Assembly: GCA_013397695.1 (NCBI GenBank)
Contig: VYZI01000113.1
Location: 1,405,843-1,469,842 of the forward strand
Reading direction: 5' to 3'
DNA length: 64,000 bases
From: Centropus unirufus
Taxonomy: Eukaryota; Chordata; Aves; Cuculiformes; Centropidae
Positions 1-13,630 of the stretch are shown here, one piece after another. Within the stretch, counting starts at the first letter, position 1, and every line of letters starts with the position of its first letter. Under the pieces are notes generated by a model, which saw nothing but the letters and a program-made list of their open reading frames with translations, did no database searches and had not been told where the DNA came from. Made by a program: the position numbers and the translations under genes.

Positions 1-480
1 CCACTACATATGTGCTTTTATCACCTTAAGCATGTCGATTTTGCTTTTTAACTCCCCTTTTGTAATTATTTATATATATTTTTGTAGTTCACTCACAGAA
101 TTTAGTATTAAACAAATCCCAAGTCCCAATTTACCTTGGTTTCTCCATGAAATCTACTTTATTATTCAAAGTATAAGTTATCTACGCATTAATATTTTTC
201 TGTCAGTAATAAAATACGTATGCATCAACTGACCTCTCTTATGGCGGTAATACTTCTCATATCTATCTACATGCACTGTGAAAAATGTAAATCCAATATC
301 ACCATGTTTCATTAAAGAGTGTGGAGCTTCATGGCAGTCCCTGAAGTCTGCTTTTTGATTGAATGATGCTAAAACTGCTTTGAGTTAAAACATGTAAGTC
401 TTCCCTGTCTATAATCTCTACATATATTAAAGGATTTGTATATTCAAAGCATAATATACTCTTTTAAAAAATGTGAAAAA

Positions 481-527
481 GATGAATCAGAAAGGATGAA
501 TGAGATGAAAAGATGAATGAGAAAGGA
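481..527. repeat. Imperfect GATGAAT-based short tandem repeat
   Basis: A 16-base unit beginning GATGAATCAGAAAGGA at 481-496 recurs with one change (GATGAATGAGAAAGGA) at 512-527. A partial copy (GATGAATGAGATGA) lies between them. This is seen directly. It looks like a decayed local duplication of purine-rich sequence, and no function is implied. Confidence 0.75.
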
Positions 528-1947
528 GCATCATATTAAAAGATGTGACCAGCCTGAAGTATTTAAAGCTACAATTTTTTAAAAGACTTCTTCAGCATCT
601 GCAATGTCTAAAAAAGAAAAAGTTGCAACTTTTCAATGATAAGTCTTAAAGGAATCTCATATCTCTTTAAAATGGCAACATTATATGTATTGACTACTAC
701 ATATTTATCTTATTAGAGAGCTGAGAGTAACTAAAATATCTGAAGAACATTTCTGTTCTTAGGCTTTTTTTAAAAGCAAATCTTGCATGTGAACTAGAAG
801 CTTTTTCATTAGCTTCAGTGAGTACAGGATTACCATTGCATGTTATTATACATTATATCCAGTGCCCCCTTCCCTTTTTAATCTTGTGATATTCAATTTA
901 TTCATCAATAGTGGATAGTTAATGTAAATGTCCATAGAATGTTTTAAAAGACTTAATACAGTCTCTTCTCTGAATACATACCTTTTTCGTTTCTCATCAC
1001 TTAAATATTCTGGCCTGCATTCTAATGGAAATTGTAAGATACTACTGGAGCAATGTTTTGCTGAAAATGGCCTGAAACAATATGCAATAGGAGATTGCAT
1101 CCAAAATATTGGTGATACATTGCCAAACTCTCAACAACCATTTTACTTCCTCGCACCGTCTAAACTTTGTAAGTGCAAGCACATTGTCTTTCATCTTGTC
1201 ATACAATTTTTATCCTCCATACCCAAGCTTACTTCTTTCAAGAGTGACCTAAACAATATGGACCTTTCTAATCTGCAAGTTGCTGACTTGCGTTTAGCTC
1301 CCAAGTATGTTGCTGCTATCTCAAATCTGGAGAAGGATTTGGGAGCATGAGAGTTTCAGAAAAAAAACATGTTACTTCTATTTTCACAGTTCTGCTAGCA
1401 GTCCAGGAATTTCTTTACATGCTGTATAGGAGCATTGTCCTACCTGTTACACTTGTCATACAGCAGCGTTCACTTTAAGAAGTTTAATAGACTTATTTTT
1501 TTCTAGTCTTCAGTGGTCAGACAGCCACAAGAAATTTTCGGCAGGACTCTCCTGGCAGATTTGCATTAGAATAATATAAACGTGTACATAAATCATCCAT
1601 TCAGTTATAAGCAAGTTTTTTTGAGTTGATTAGTCAAGAACAGAGGTTAAAAGTTATAGGGAAAAAACATTTAGAAGGTCTGGTACAAGTCAGTGAGGAA
1701 ACAGGGAGATACTTTCTTATATCTAGTATAAACATCTAATAAACAAGAATATCATGCCTACTAAAAAAGAACACTGTGCAACAGAACACTCCTCCTCCCT
1801 GCCACCTGTATGAACATGTTTTTGTTGTCATTAAGGACTAATCTCTGAGGTTGATGTGCTTTAGTTTTTTGTGATACGTTTATCTCAGTACTAATACAAG
1901 GTAGTTAATAGTAAGAATGACTGACAAACTGGTTTTTAATATGAAAC

Positions 1948-1948
1948 N
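1948..1948. other. Single ambiguous base (N)
   Basis: One N sits in ordinary AT-rich sequence, the only ambiguous base I noticed. It marks an unresolved or masked assembly base rather than a scaffold gap, since gaps are normally runs of N. Confidence 0.95.
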
Positions 1949-3685
1949 ACATAATTATATTTATATCAATAAATTAATATTTCTGGGTAAAATTCCTAGG
2001 ACTTTTTCTACGAAGGAAATGTTTTGTATGCTAAGAGACAGATTTTTATTTTTACCTGGAGTAATCAGCTGTTTGTCATATTTTTTATAATATTCAATTG
2101 TAGAAATCTCATCAACAAGCATATATGACTGTAATTAATCTAATTCTAGCTCTTTCTAGGATTCAGTTATGCTGTGGCCTTTAGCCAGAGCTGGAATTTT
2201 TTTACTTCAAAGACCTTCATATTTGGTAGGTACTAAATACTTTTGGATAATACAGTCAGTAGTTTTTAGCCTTAGAAACACTTTTGGCTATGCAGGAAGA
2301 ACGAAGACTGTAGTGATAGCTATAAGACTGACTTCATGTAGGCTTCATTATTAGACATTTCCCAGAACCAAGAGGAAAAGTAATAGGTGAACTGTTCACC
2401 TAAAAAACATGTTTCGTCAGCACCCATTAACTAAGATGTAGAAAGATAAAGGTTTTTTTTTTTGTAAAGATTGGCCCCCTTCCCAGCAAATTATTCCACC
2501 TCCAGTCTGGTGAGAGCTATGCCCAAAATGTATTTCATTGAGCCAAGTTAATGAAAAGCATGAGACACATCAGAATTCAACACTTTACGGAAATTATATG
2601 CCAACCTATTCTAAAAATCAAACGATCCTAAAGCCCAAATTTATGAGGATTTTTACAGACACTCTGGTGAGATGTTTCGTAGCAGCTGCTGATAAAATTA
2701 AATAAATTCCTACAGTGAACTATTTGGGCTAAATTCTTTGAAGCTTGGCTCTTCTTTAGGGTACCTTTCACATCACATGGTAGAGAGGGGAACTACCCTC
2801 AAGTCCACGACCCTTAACCAATCTGTATCTTGGCAGAGTCCTTAAGACACTGAACTGTCGAAATTATAGGTGTTTCCTGGAGCACTTACCCAACATCTAG
2901 ACACCTATTGCCTTCTGGAATTCAAAGCCTCCTGATAAACACCCAGGCTTCATATATAATGTATAGACCAACTAAGAATAATATATACAAGACCAGCAGA
3001 AAGCTATGGCAGCAGAAATTTTAAAAGGAAACTAAGAAAGGTATTTTAAGCTATTTCTTTCCTTTGGGACTTGAAACATGACTTTTCACTACAATAGTGC
3101 CCAACTGGAATGTGATTGCCACTTCAGCAGACAAGTGCACACAATTTATAGATCTTTTTACTGCACTTGTGAATTGTTGCCTGGTTGAGTCAGAGAACTA
3201 GGGAGGTTTAAACAGTTTTCTAACAGGATTCATATTACCTCCTACCTTTCTGCTACACCCACAGTAGCTTAGGATCTGTGGAGAATTTACATGGTTTTGG
3301 TTAAGATAGCATCTGTTACCCATTAAAGAAGCAGTATTCTTTTTTGACATTCAGGCTAATTTAAAGTTGGGATCTTTGTAACTTTCTTAACAATTTTGAA
3401 GAATTACCACTCTGCACAGAAGCTTGATAAATTAATATGAAGAGCACTGTCCCTTGGGCAAGTACAGTAGATTATGTCCAACTTTCTAAAGATATGCTTC
3501 AATATTTTTCAGTACAAAGTGGTGCACAGCATACAAAGCTTATTACTGTTTTCTTGATTCATTTAAATCAAAATGCCTCTTGTGCAGTGTAGGGCGCTAA
3601 ATTGTGCATATCCATCCTTTTATATATCAAAAATCCTGCACACACTCTTTCAATCCTATTATCATTATTAATACAAATCCATCAG

Positions 3686-3705
3686 TGGATGGCTATGGAT
3701 GGCTA
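3686..3705. repeat. Two perfect tandem copies of a 10-mer
   Basis: TGGATGGCTA is repeated twice head to tail, in otherwise unique sequence. It is probably a replication-slippage duplication. Confidence 0.85.
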
Positions 3706-6583
3706 TTTTGGCATAAAATTGAAATTTTATAACTTTTCCTTATAATATCATGAATGGGCAATTCTAGAGAATATAATGTGTAAGCAAAATATGATGAAAA
3801 ATAGGATTTATGTCCTTCATGAATCGCTCCTCTCCATCTGCACCTCCCAAATGTCTCAAAACTGAGTTTTTAGATCAGTGCTTTCAGCAACACACACCAT
3901 GCAATAAAATGTGTTAACTAAAACAGTTTCCCAGTATAACCTGTGGTTTCAGTTTGTCTTTTGCAGTCTCCAAAGTTATTTCCTGTTTAATCTCAGCCCA
4001 AAGGTGACTCTTGCAGGAAGATTAGAAGAGTTCTGCATCTTGTTTGGGATGTTAAAGCTTTATGGTTTTGTTCAGATTAATCTTCTAAAAGACTTAGAAT
4101 TCAGGATTTCATAATTGGAAGCCTTAGAGGGAAAAATAAATCAAGTCAAACCTTGTGAACAGTTTCAGGGCTTGATTGCAGAGTTTGTGATGTTGGTAAT
4201 GGTTCGCTGAGAAGACCAGAGAAGATTTGCTGCTTCCCTGGCTGCCCCTGCTGTCTATACCACACACACAGAGGGATTCTCCGAATTATCTTAGACAGTT
4301 ACGTGAGATTTGCTTTTCTATCTTCCTGGGATTTGCTGAAGAACAGTTAACACCGCAGAAAATAAATAGTTAACCTTTTTTTTTTTCCTGGCGGCTGCTC
4401 AATACAAAGACACAGAAAAATATTTGTATATTTTTATAATGTATCACTCTTTCTGGGATAAGGAGAACTTCCTAATGTCTGATAGATAGGAAGAAAATGA
4501 GTGTTATTGGATTTGCTCTACAAGACATTCCCTGAAAACTTTGTTTTGACATTACTCCTCTGTCAGTATCACTTTGACCAGTAATATAACAGATGCAAAT
4601 TAGATGGAGAGTAGCTGCATCTGGTGAAGTTTTAATACACATTTTAAACATTTATGTTGTGAAACTACCCTGGCTGTTTGAAAGGGGTAGGAGACTAATT
4701 TACATCAGATTATCAGAATCTGTGAAGTTCTTTTTTACCTTCTTTGGAAGGGAAGAATTCCACATGCATTTTTATAGTTGCTACGTCAGCATCATATAAA
4801 ATCACCATGCAAGAGTCCCACAGACCCCAAAATAACCTACTTGGAAATTAGTGACTTGAAATTAAATAATTTGATTTTATTTTTTTTTATCAAGAAAAAT
4901 GTACAGAATAAGTCCAAGTGAGAAGGCTAGGACCGCTTCAGAGCAGTGAAGCTAAAATATTCTGTAAAGAATTTCACAGCACATTCCATGAATTTTGTAA
5001 AACACATGGTAGGCACATACAGGACAGCTTCTGTGCCAAGGATCATGGCTGCTCCATGGGGCTGTAAGCAGATAAATTGAGAGTTGAGGGCAAAAGACTT
5101 GGCTCTCACTCACTAGGATATGCAGAATGCTAATTGAGTGCTGGAAACCAGGTTCATTGATAGCTCCAGGTATAGTTAGGGGATGGTCCAGCACAGAGGA
5201 CAAAGGAACATGGATGGGTCCAGTGTCCGGTCAGGAAGGAGGCAGCACTAGAGGCAAACATACTTACACCATGGCTTAGGAAAAGAAGGCGCAGTAGTCC
5301 TGAGCTTAAACATTGCCACCCATGGCCAGTGGGTATGAGTGAGGTTTCCAGGTAAGGCTGCTCGAGACAATTACAAACTCTGGGTGCCCTTTGGGCCCTA
5401 CCAGTGTTGGTGAACAGCTTGTTTCCCCTTTTTGCAGGCTCCTCCTGAGGTTTCTTCCCACCTCAAGGGAATAGAGTGAAGATTTGTCCAAAATAATTTT
5501 TAGAATATGCAAGGGAAATAAAAATGTCATATTTTTTTAGTTATTCCATCTCTGCATATGCTGTACCTGGTCCGCACTCCTGGTCTACTGGCATGCCAGT
5601 TGTCTTTAAGAGACTTAGCTTTGCAACGCTCATTTAAAATGAAGAGAAGCTACTGATAACTAGGGGAAGTTCAGATTGATTTATTGTCCACATAAGGTGA
5701 TACTGTATGTCTGTGGCAGGGAAGGGACATGAACGTGTCACTTCCCAAGCAGTAGATCAAGAACCTCTTAAATAAGCCATCTTTTTATTACAATGGCATT
5801 TTTTATTATTTATTGCTGTGTGATAAAGCCAGTGTAAGTCTGAGTCATTATCCTTCACTTGTTTGATTGAGGCTACAAGGTTTTAACTTTGACTGAAAAT
5901 GATCTGGAATAATTATGACAGACTTTTCCGGCTTGGGAGAATCACAGGTGAGTTTCAAAAATGTAAGCCAATGAATTTATGTAGCTGAATTTCATATGTG
6001 AATGCTTTCCAATGATTTTACTGAAAGGTCATCTTGATTACCGTGCTAACTTCCAAGGTTAGCCTTTTAAGGAAGGATTGGAAAAACATATGGAAGTATA
6101 ACAAGAGAAAAAGAAATTAGCCCTTTCTCACCATTTTTGGAGATGGCTAACATTTCACTGCCTGGATTTTTTTAATCTATATTCCAAGAAAAATGCAGTT
6201 TACATGTAATGTCTGTATCTTTTGCAAGTCATTTGAAAAACAGTGCACAGAAAAGAGACTGACATTTTTGCTGTGTCTTTGACGAAAGAAAATAGGAGGA
6301 AACAGAAAATTTCTAGCACCTCCTTTGTACCACTAAATTCTTGATAACAGACAGAAGTTATTATACCTATACAGTAAACTGTGAGGGAGATCCTGTTTGA
6401 GGGTGATCAGTCAGGTACTTGCATGGTAGATGGAGTCTTGTAACAGTAACGCTAGTGATGCCTGCACACCATGAATACCTCCACACTGTTCTTTATACAG
6501 TCCAGTTTTGAATTAAAAATAATGCCCATATTCCAGTACAAATCCAATTTATCAATGTTAGGTTTGGAGATACAGCAGTGTAT

Positions 6584-6600
6584 CATGTACAAAGTACATG
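6584..6600. repeat. Short perfect inverted repeat
   Basis: CATGTAC and GTACATG are perfect 7-base inverted arms around an AAA spacer. At this length chance is quite possible, so it is recorded only as a structural feature. Confidence 0.7.
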
Positions 6601-8275
6601 TCAGCTAAAACACGGCTCTGCAAAAGGGCACTGGCTTTGCAACAGCTTTGCAACCTCTTTGATGAGCATAGAGTTTGTTTCACTGGTCTAAGTTACCATG
6701 AGCCAACATGGAGATGCATTTTGTGGCTGTGATATTCATGCTCGATTTGGGATGGAAAGAGGAATAGTTAGACTTCTGTTTCACCTTTTATGATCTAGGT
6801 CTGCCCTCCTCTAATATTTTTTAATATATTAGACAGTTTCAGCCAAATCTGACAAAGGGGTGGAGTTTTCAGCAGGAATCTGTTCCTGAGCTGCAGAGAG
6901 GCAGGTATAAATCAGATACCAGTCAGTTGATTAAAAGCCTTGTACCTTCCCACTGTGAATAATTCTAACCCAATCTCAGGACAGCCCAGGGAAATATAAA
7001 TGAGGAACATCAGAGGAAAGAGAGGATCCTCAGAAGATGCTTAGAAGAGAAAAAGCATCATAAGGTGACCTGAGACTTTTTAAATGAAAGTGACAAATCA
7101 CAAATCTGCTGGTAACAATACCTCCATAAGTTCCCTCACTCACTAAACAGCTTGTTTTTCATGAAATGACTTATAAAATATTCCCGTCACAATTAAGAAT
7201 TAAATTTCAATTAACTATTTGAAAAATATCCTTTCCTACAATGTCGCCACATGAAGATAATTTTGTTGAGACTGATTAGCTTGTTGCGGAAATTCAAGGG
7301 GATTTAATACCAATATTCATTTGTGCAGCTGCAAAAATGTATGGGTTTTTTGTATGCTCATGATAACCCTTCTTTCTATTAGTGTCTTCCCCTGTAAAAA
7401 TGGCAAGAGTAAGAATGACTAATCCTGCCTCTCTTACTCATTGCAATAAGAATCGCAGTCAGTTATCTGCTGTAACCTTCTGACGGGAACTGTCACTCAG
7501 AGATACACAGATCCTTCTGGATATAGTGCTTTAAACAGAGTCTGTTGAAATAAATGAAAAGAGTCTCAAAGGCTTTGATTCAAGCCAGTTTTATCAGTAC
7601 TCCAGCCTTCAGGCTAAAAATATTTTTTGCTATTTCCTTGTTCTTTGTAATATTAAAATATAGAAACAGAATAAGCAGACAATTTAATAAGAGTATATTT
7701 CTAATACCAGCAATACAGATATTTCTCACAGTAGAGGAAGAAACTGAACATAAAGACCAATAATGAATTTGAATATATTACTGGCTAATTATTATATTTA
7801 GTTGGTAAGAAATGAAAATCTACAATTTTTCAGGGAAGACAGGAATTTGACAGTGAAAAACTTCTGCTGTTTTAGAATTGTTTGCGTTTGAAATTACTTA
7901 CTCCATAGTGCCAGGCTGACACATGATATATCTGCATAATTTCTGTCCAGGAAACAGAAATCAAGTATACTTGTATCTACAGAACTGGTAATTTTTTTCT
8001 TTTATTTTTTATTAATGGTCTTGTTTGAAAGTCTATTATTTTATGTAGTAAAATATTTGCGTACTTTCTAAAATAGGCACTGCCAATATTATTTACCAGA
8101 GGTCATCATTAAATGTTTTCTGCTCTGGATAAAAACATTATTAGGTGACAGCTTAGAAATTGCCATGAAGGAGCAAAATAAAGCTCTTTTAGGTAACCAG
8201 CATTCCCTTAGCAGGTTTAGTATGAGATATATACTTCTAAAAACTTCCTTTTATAGCTAATTAGGGACTTTTTCT

Positions 8276-8299
8276 GGGGGATAGGGTGGGGCGTGGGGG
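8276..8299 (+). other. Canonical G-quadruplex motif
   Basis: Four G runs of 5, 3, 4 and 5 bases are separated by loops ATA, T and CGT. This satisfies the usual rule of four runs of at least three G with loops of 1-7. The short loops predict a stable structure. The surroundings are AT-rich and no gene start or CpG island is visible nearby, so a promoter role cannot be inferred. The G-rich strand is +. Confidence 0.85.
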
Positions 8300-11164
8300 T
8301 GGAGGTGTTATATTTGCTGTCTAGTCACAGTTTGGCCATTCACCTTTTCAAATGTACTGTAAAGAGCTTCCTTCATTTCCTAAGTCACTACAGTGCACTG
8401 TTGTTGTCTCCATGATTGTGTAGCAGACATAGTCCTTTGTTCCTTTCAACTTCTTCAGATACAAATAGCAAAGCAAAGGTAAGGAAGTTAAAAATCCTCC
8501 TGAGTTAGCAAAATATTACTTTGCTAAGATTCTTCAAGCCCTAAAGATGTGCCTCTGCAGGTCCAGTGCTGAGGTATGCTGCTGAGTGGCTTCCAAGTTT
8601 ATTTAAAGTTTCATATCATGATACTTGGAGATTTACACTTCTATTTTTCCATGTAGTTTTCTACACCCCCCACCTTCTTGTGGGTTGGGCGGGAAGATAT
8701 TTGCATTTTTTTCTGTGTGTTATACAGTTATACAGGGGTGGTAGCTGTAAATTACAGTAATTTGTAGGTCTGTTGTCATCAACGAAACACAGCAGCCAAG
8801 CACCAGAAAAAAAAATCTCTGGAAATGCTCAAACAGCCTAAATGCCTTTGGTGGACATGGAGAAGGTGTTCCATGGCTTCACTTCTCTGCCTGATATGCA
8901 AGCCCCAGATTAAAAATTTTGAAGGTTTTACTTACCATCTGTCTAGGACTTCTAAGTCATCTAATTCACATGTTCTTCAAGACTCCTCCACAGTTCCATG
9001 GAATAGGTTTATTCCTTGAAGAAAAGCAGTCATAACATTTCCAGTAAAATAAAAGCTCATAACACTTTCACAGAGGTCATTAGGCATAATTATCCTTCTT
9101 TTACATATTGTAAAATTATGGCATAGATACTAATGACATGCCTAAGACCATAAAAAATTCAGAGGCTGCCTTGAAATAAAGTCTGACTCTGAATTTCCAG
9201 GCATTTGCCCTTGGCAGCAAGCACTTATCTACATGAAATCTAGTTTGTTGATTTCTTTTACTGCTAACCTGAATGATTACATGGGTATGATATGATGGTA
9301 ACTTCTGTGTATTATGTAAAGAAGCTGATTACTGTAAAGTTTATCCTTGTGCATAGAGTTATTAATTTAGAGTCAGTCATGCATTATACATGGAATATAT
9401 AATACATGCATTTCCAATAGATGAGTGATATTTAATGGACCTGTTTTATATTAAATGTAGCTTTGGGAAGTCTGATGAACAATTACAGCAGATTCTATGG
9501 GAATTTTGAGACAGAGAAAGGGAACAGAAGGAACAGATGCTGTATGTAGCTTCAAAAAGATATTGAAATAAAATATAATTTTCATTCTGCAACAATGATG
9601 AGGCTCATAACAGCAAAAAAAAAGGTTTATCTGATCAGTTAACTGGCAATATGCATAAGTATCAAATATGCACATTATTACAGAAAAGAATGGGATATGC
9701 TCTCAGATATTTGTCCCACATATTCTACAAAGTGCTTTATTTCAAGGACAGTAGGAACTGAAGATTTTTAAGTCAGCCAATAGCATAGCTAAAAAAGTAT
9801 AATATATATTATATAATAATTATATATATAATTATCACATATAAATATATTTATTATAATAGATAATAAGTCAAATAATTTCAGAATTAACTTGTGCCAA
9901 GCATTTCTGGAAGGAAGCTGTTGTGTGTAGGTTTTTGGCATTCTTCTTTGGGGCATGTGATTCTCACACAGACTTAAATGGGGCTTATGTATTCCCCTTA
10001 GAGGAGAAGACAAGTGTCTAAAATATGATTCTTTTTTTTCAACCCTGTATTACCTCTTTAAAATCTCATCAGTCTATGTCCTATTTTCAAAGGAAGGAAC
10101 AAGCTCTGGCATCTCTCTGCATCAGTTTTCAAGTTAGCTATAAGTAAAATTTTTTCAAAAATTGTTATAAATATCAAATGGTGCTATGGTGCTTGTACAT
10201 CAGAAAGAATTTTACAAACTGCCATATTCTGTAATGTAAAGTTACTAAAATACTTTATTGAGCAACTGAGTTTAATCTCTGTACGCTGTTTTCTTTATTA
10301 ACATTTCAATTTTACTGCTTTCAAGATCATTAAGTAATAACAATTATAAATTAGATAGGGTAAAGCTGCTACGACTCATTGGCTCGGTTTGCAGAGAAGC
10401 ATATAACTAGCTCTAAATTTCGAGAAAAGTGAAGAATGAGCTCTGAAACATATGCACTGGGAAAGAGCTTGAGACATCCTTGCAAAATATCTTGGAAACA
10501 TAAATACAACAGTTAAGCAAACACTCTTGACATTTGTAGACAGCATGAGCTTAGATGTCCTCATAACAGTAATTTTCCTCACCAGACAGAGGTCTTTCAG
10601 CATCTGACACCCAACAGCATAGAGGCACGTGTGATGTGACTATAATGGACTCACCTAAAAAATACACTGAGACAAAATGTAAGAAAAGGTTGATGTAAAA
10701 ATTACCTTTCGCTTCACCTTGGACTTCTGCATTACAATCTAAGCTCTAAGAGGATGGGACAAAAGGGATCCTTTGATAGCAGCACAGAGCACGGGGAAAA
10801 AACCCTCAAGTTTGCAAGGCTACTGATGCTACTTCTATTCTAGAGGAGTGGCCTGTAGGATAAATAAGAGTTTTCTCTCTTGTAATTGTTCTCATTTGAC
10901 TATTTTATTATTTTTATTGCTATAGAACTACAGAAGGGAACAGTTATTATAATTTGTCCTAACATAATCCCATTGCAAATAGCACTGAAAACTAATACAG
11001 TAGAAAGGCTATTCCCTTGGCAATAATTACATAAATATTACCGGAAAATACTACCTCTTCATTTTGCATTCATGCTAAATAACAATGCCATTCTTGAGGA
11101 GACCGTGAAGACAAAGGAGGAGCATGATAACAAATTATAGATACCTAAAGGACAACTTAAAGGA
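8300..11164. other. Non-coding AT-rich sequence
   Basis: Only frames of 64-75 codons occur, several overlapping on opposite strands and none recognisable. Besides the AT-only tract at 9798-9861 I see no repeat family or RNA gene. Confidence 0.75.
9798..9861. repeat. AT-only tract with self-complementary TA repeats
   Basis: Positions 9798-9835 contain only A and T. After a CAC interruption another A/T-only run continues to 9861. TA dinucleotides dominate and segments such as TATAATTATATA-like strings are self-complementary, so the tract can form hairpins or cruciforms and melts easily. It is a degenerate (TA)n microsatellite. Confidence 0.85.
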
Positions 11165-11440
11165 AGTGAGTGATTAATCTCTTCTCTATCTCCATAGAGA
11201 GAAGGAGAATCACAAACGGGTTTAAGCTGTGGCAAGGGAGAGTTAGATTAGACATTTAGGAAAAACTCCAGAGGCGAATGTAGACTAACATGAGAATAGA
11301 GTGCCTGGGGATGCTGTAGAGTGACTGTCACTTGGAGTTTTGAAGAGTAAGAGATAAACATCTGTCAGGAATGACAGAAGATATAGCTGCTCCTGCTTTG
11401 GGGCTTGAAAGTTGTACCAGAGGGCTTCATGGAAGTCCAG
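11165..11440 (+). mobile_element. Ancient CR1 LINE 3'-end fragment
   Basis: The order of recognisable CR1 3' blocks is preserved on +. A TCTTCTCTATCTCC segment with AGAG comes first. Then come GGTTTAAGCTGTGGCAAGGG, AGATTAGACATTTAGGAAAA and TGCCTGGGGATGCTGTAGAG with a following GTCACTTGGAG. Last are GATAAACATCTGTCAGGAATG, GATATAGCTGCTCCTGC and a decayed GGACTAGATGACCTC-like end. This block order is typical of the old amniote CR1 3' region. Both ends are eroded and no reverse-transcriptase coding sequence is left. The divergence suggests an insertion much older than the element at 18689. Subfamily assignment needs a repeat library. Confidence 0.8.
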
Positions 11441-13125
11441 CGAAGATGTGGTATTGAAGATGACTAAATGCAGGAAAAATCTGTGATGAGTTTAAGACAT
11501 ATTTTAAAGTATTTGAACAGCGGTTGGATGAAGTATGGATTTGTTACTTTAATTTGGGCTGTAAATGACTTCCAAATCATAGAACAAAATAAATAGAACA
11601 ATATAATGTCTCTTGTCATCTACAAACAGGCAGCATCACATGAAATTCAGGTTTGCATGGCTGTGATTTAAAGACAGCTTTCCTATATCTGACGTAATAA
11701 AACTATAATGTTCAATGCATGTGCTATAGTGAGTGAATTCCTAACTTTAAAGCATTTTGCAGTCATAAAGGATGAAATGTGATATCTTCTTCGCTTTATG
11801 TTCATAGAAGACACTAGGGAGGGTATATAGTTCAAAAACTTTTGTAAGTATTTCACCTGCAGACTGCTGACTTAGTAGTTAATGTAAATGGTTCACTGAC
11901 ACGTTTGAAATTACTCGACCATCCTATTCCTTGGATGGGCAGATGAAAGTATTCCATTAAGATCTGAGTTGTTCTTTACTGATGCATTAATCTACGCATT
12001 TCCATGCAATGGTTACAGCTACCCTTTCATCAAGATGAATGTTTACAGAAATCATTTGCATAAATCCAAGTTTTTCTCTAAATATTTTTTACATTCTTTA
12101 ATGATGATATTTTTAAAAGAAAAATAAAGCCTTTCATTATTGCATTGGATATGGAAAAAAATCAAAGTAGTGAATTTAAGTCCTCTTTAAATTAGCTGGG
12201 TGACCACATAATTTGTCATAGCACAAAGTGTATCTAAATAGAACATCCATAATAATGCATATAAATGTGTATGTAGTTCTGTATATACCCTTAGTATGGG
12301 CAGAATAAGCTTTATCTCTGGCTTTACTATACTGCGACACAAAAACTGATGAAGAAAACCTCTCTGGAGAATATTTTTCATTTTGTTGGCTATGGTTTAA
12401 CTCTAGTTACACTCTGTACAGTCACCTTCTTTTAAGCCTTTGGAGGTTTTTATCCCTTTGCACAGGGTTAGATGGCCAGATTAGGAGAGTAGGCGTGGCA
12501 TGAGCACACTGTACTCTAGTAATAAAACTGTTCAGTGTGTGATCCCACAGGTACTTGCAATTGAACCACAGCAGACTCAGGGTGGCTGTAAACTGCAGTA
12601 AAGGTTGAGGCTGGCTGTTCCTCGGAAGTTTGAAATAACCTGATCTCCACAAAAAGAAGGAGTCTTTTTTTTAATGAGTAAGGAGATTTGTATTTGGAAA
12701 TCAAAATACCTCTACAGTTGACCAAAATAATTGAGTTTAATAAGTTGCAGAATTATTTGTTGTTTAGTGTAAGATTACTGTAACTGTAATGTTACATTAC
12801 TTGTAAGAGTACAATTCTAATTGTTTTCATAAAGTTATTTGACGAATAAAGTATGGCTTATGAGATATACTGACCCCTAAGCAGTGAAAGCAATCTATTT
12901 TCATCCTTATGAAGCATCATATTGCACATGCATGCCATTTTTAAATTTGTCCTTAAGCATCACTATGGCTGCTGTTACAGATCACTCACCAGCTGTGTCA
13001 GGAAGTTATCTACCATACACTCCAGAAACCTCCTAGACTATTTCCTCTCTACTGTATTGTATTTCTGGCAGATATTTCCAGCATATTTTATGTTCTACTT
13101 TCATAATTAGCAAACAAGGAAAACT

Positions 13126-13185
13126 ATCACAGAATTAAGAAAGGCTGGACAGGATCTGAGATCTCAGCTTGAGGTCCATAAGGGG
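13126..13185 (-). mobile_element. Possible CR1 3'-end scrap
   Basis: ATCACAGAATTAAGAAAGG, followed by CTGGACAGGATCTGAGATC and GAGGTCCA, resembles the complement of a CR1 3' end (tail-type ATCACAGAAT, then a GGTTGGAAAGGACCTC-like block, then ATC..GTCCA). The match is short and diverged, so it could be coincidental. Confidence 0.4.
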
Positions 13186-13630
13186 TTTGGTAAGACTTGC
13201 ATGACATACTCTATCTCATGCCGTCGATGGGGACTAGCAAACTATAGGCATCGTTTCGACAATCTGTTCTTTTTCTTAATTCCATGTTAACTTAGCTGCC
13301 GTGATTTTTTGTTGGTTTTGGTTTGTTTTTTTTTTTTTAATTTTTCAGGTGTTGTGGGTGTCTTCCTGTCTGTCTCTGAGATTTCTAAAATATCCATGTC
13401 AGAAATGAAGGATTTATAAAATATCTCATTCTGGTTTTGAGGCTCTGGAATGATCATACTCTTGAGTCAAAAACAGAGTTCTTCAAAATACTCCAAAGCC
13501 GATTATAAAATCAGTTGCTGACTCATCCTTCTCTCGCTTTTATGAACCTGTGTTTGCTCAAAAATCACATTGTAGCAAGCATGAAATATTTATTTAGTCC
13601 CTCCTTATTGTACTGACTTCATCTGTGTAT

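Larger units (their letters stand above)
1..8275. other. Non-coding AT-rich unique sequence
   Basis: No gene, RNA or interspersed repeat is recognisable here. The longest open frame is 140 codons (928-1350, +), with no domain, no convincing splice context and an overlapping antisense frame. The sequence is AT-rich with poly-T and poly-A runs (for example a T run near 2452 and another near 4378). A slightly GC-richer stretch at about 4930-5530 carries three overlapping minus-strand frames of 60-83 codons that resemble nothing I know. Intron or intergenic DNA is the simplest reading. Confidence 0.75.

Noticed and set aside
928..1350. 140-codon plus-strand open frame
   Set aside because: No domain, no upstream promoter or splice context, antisense frame overlaps, and length is within chance for AT-rich 64 kb.
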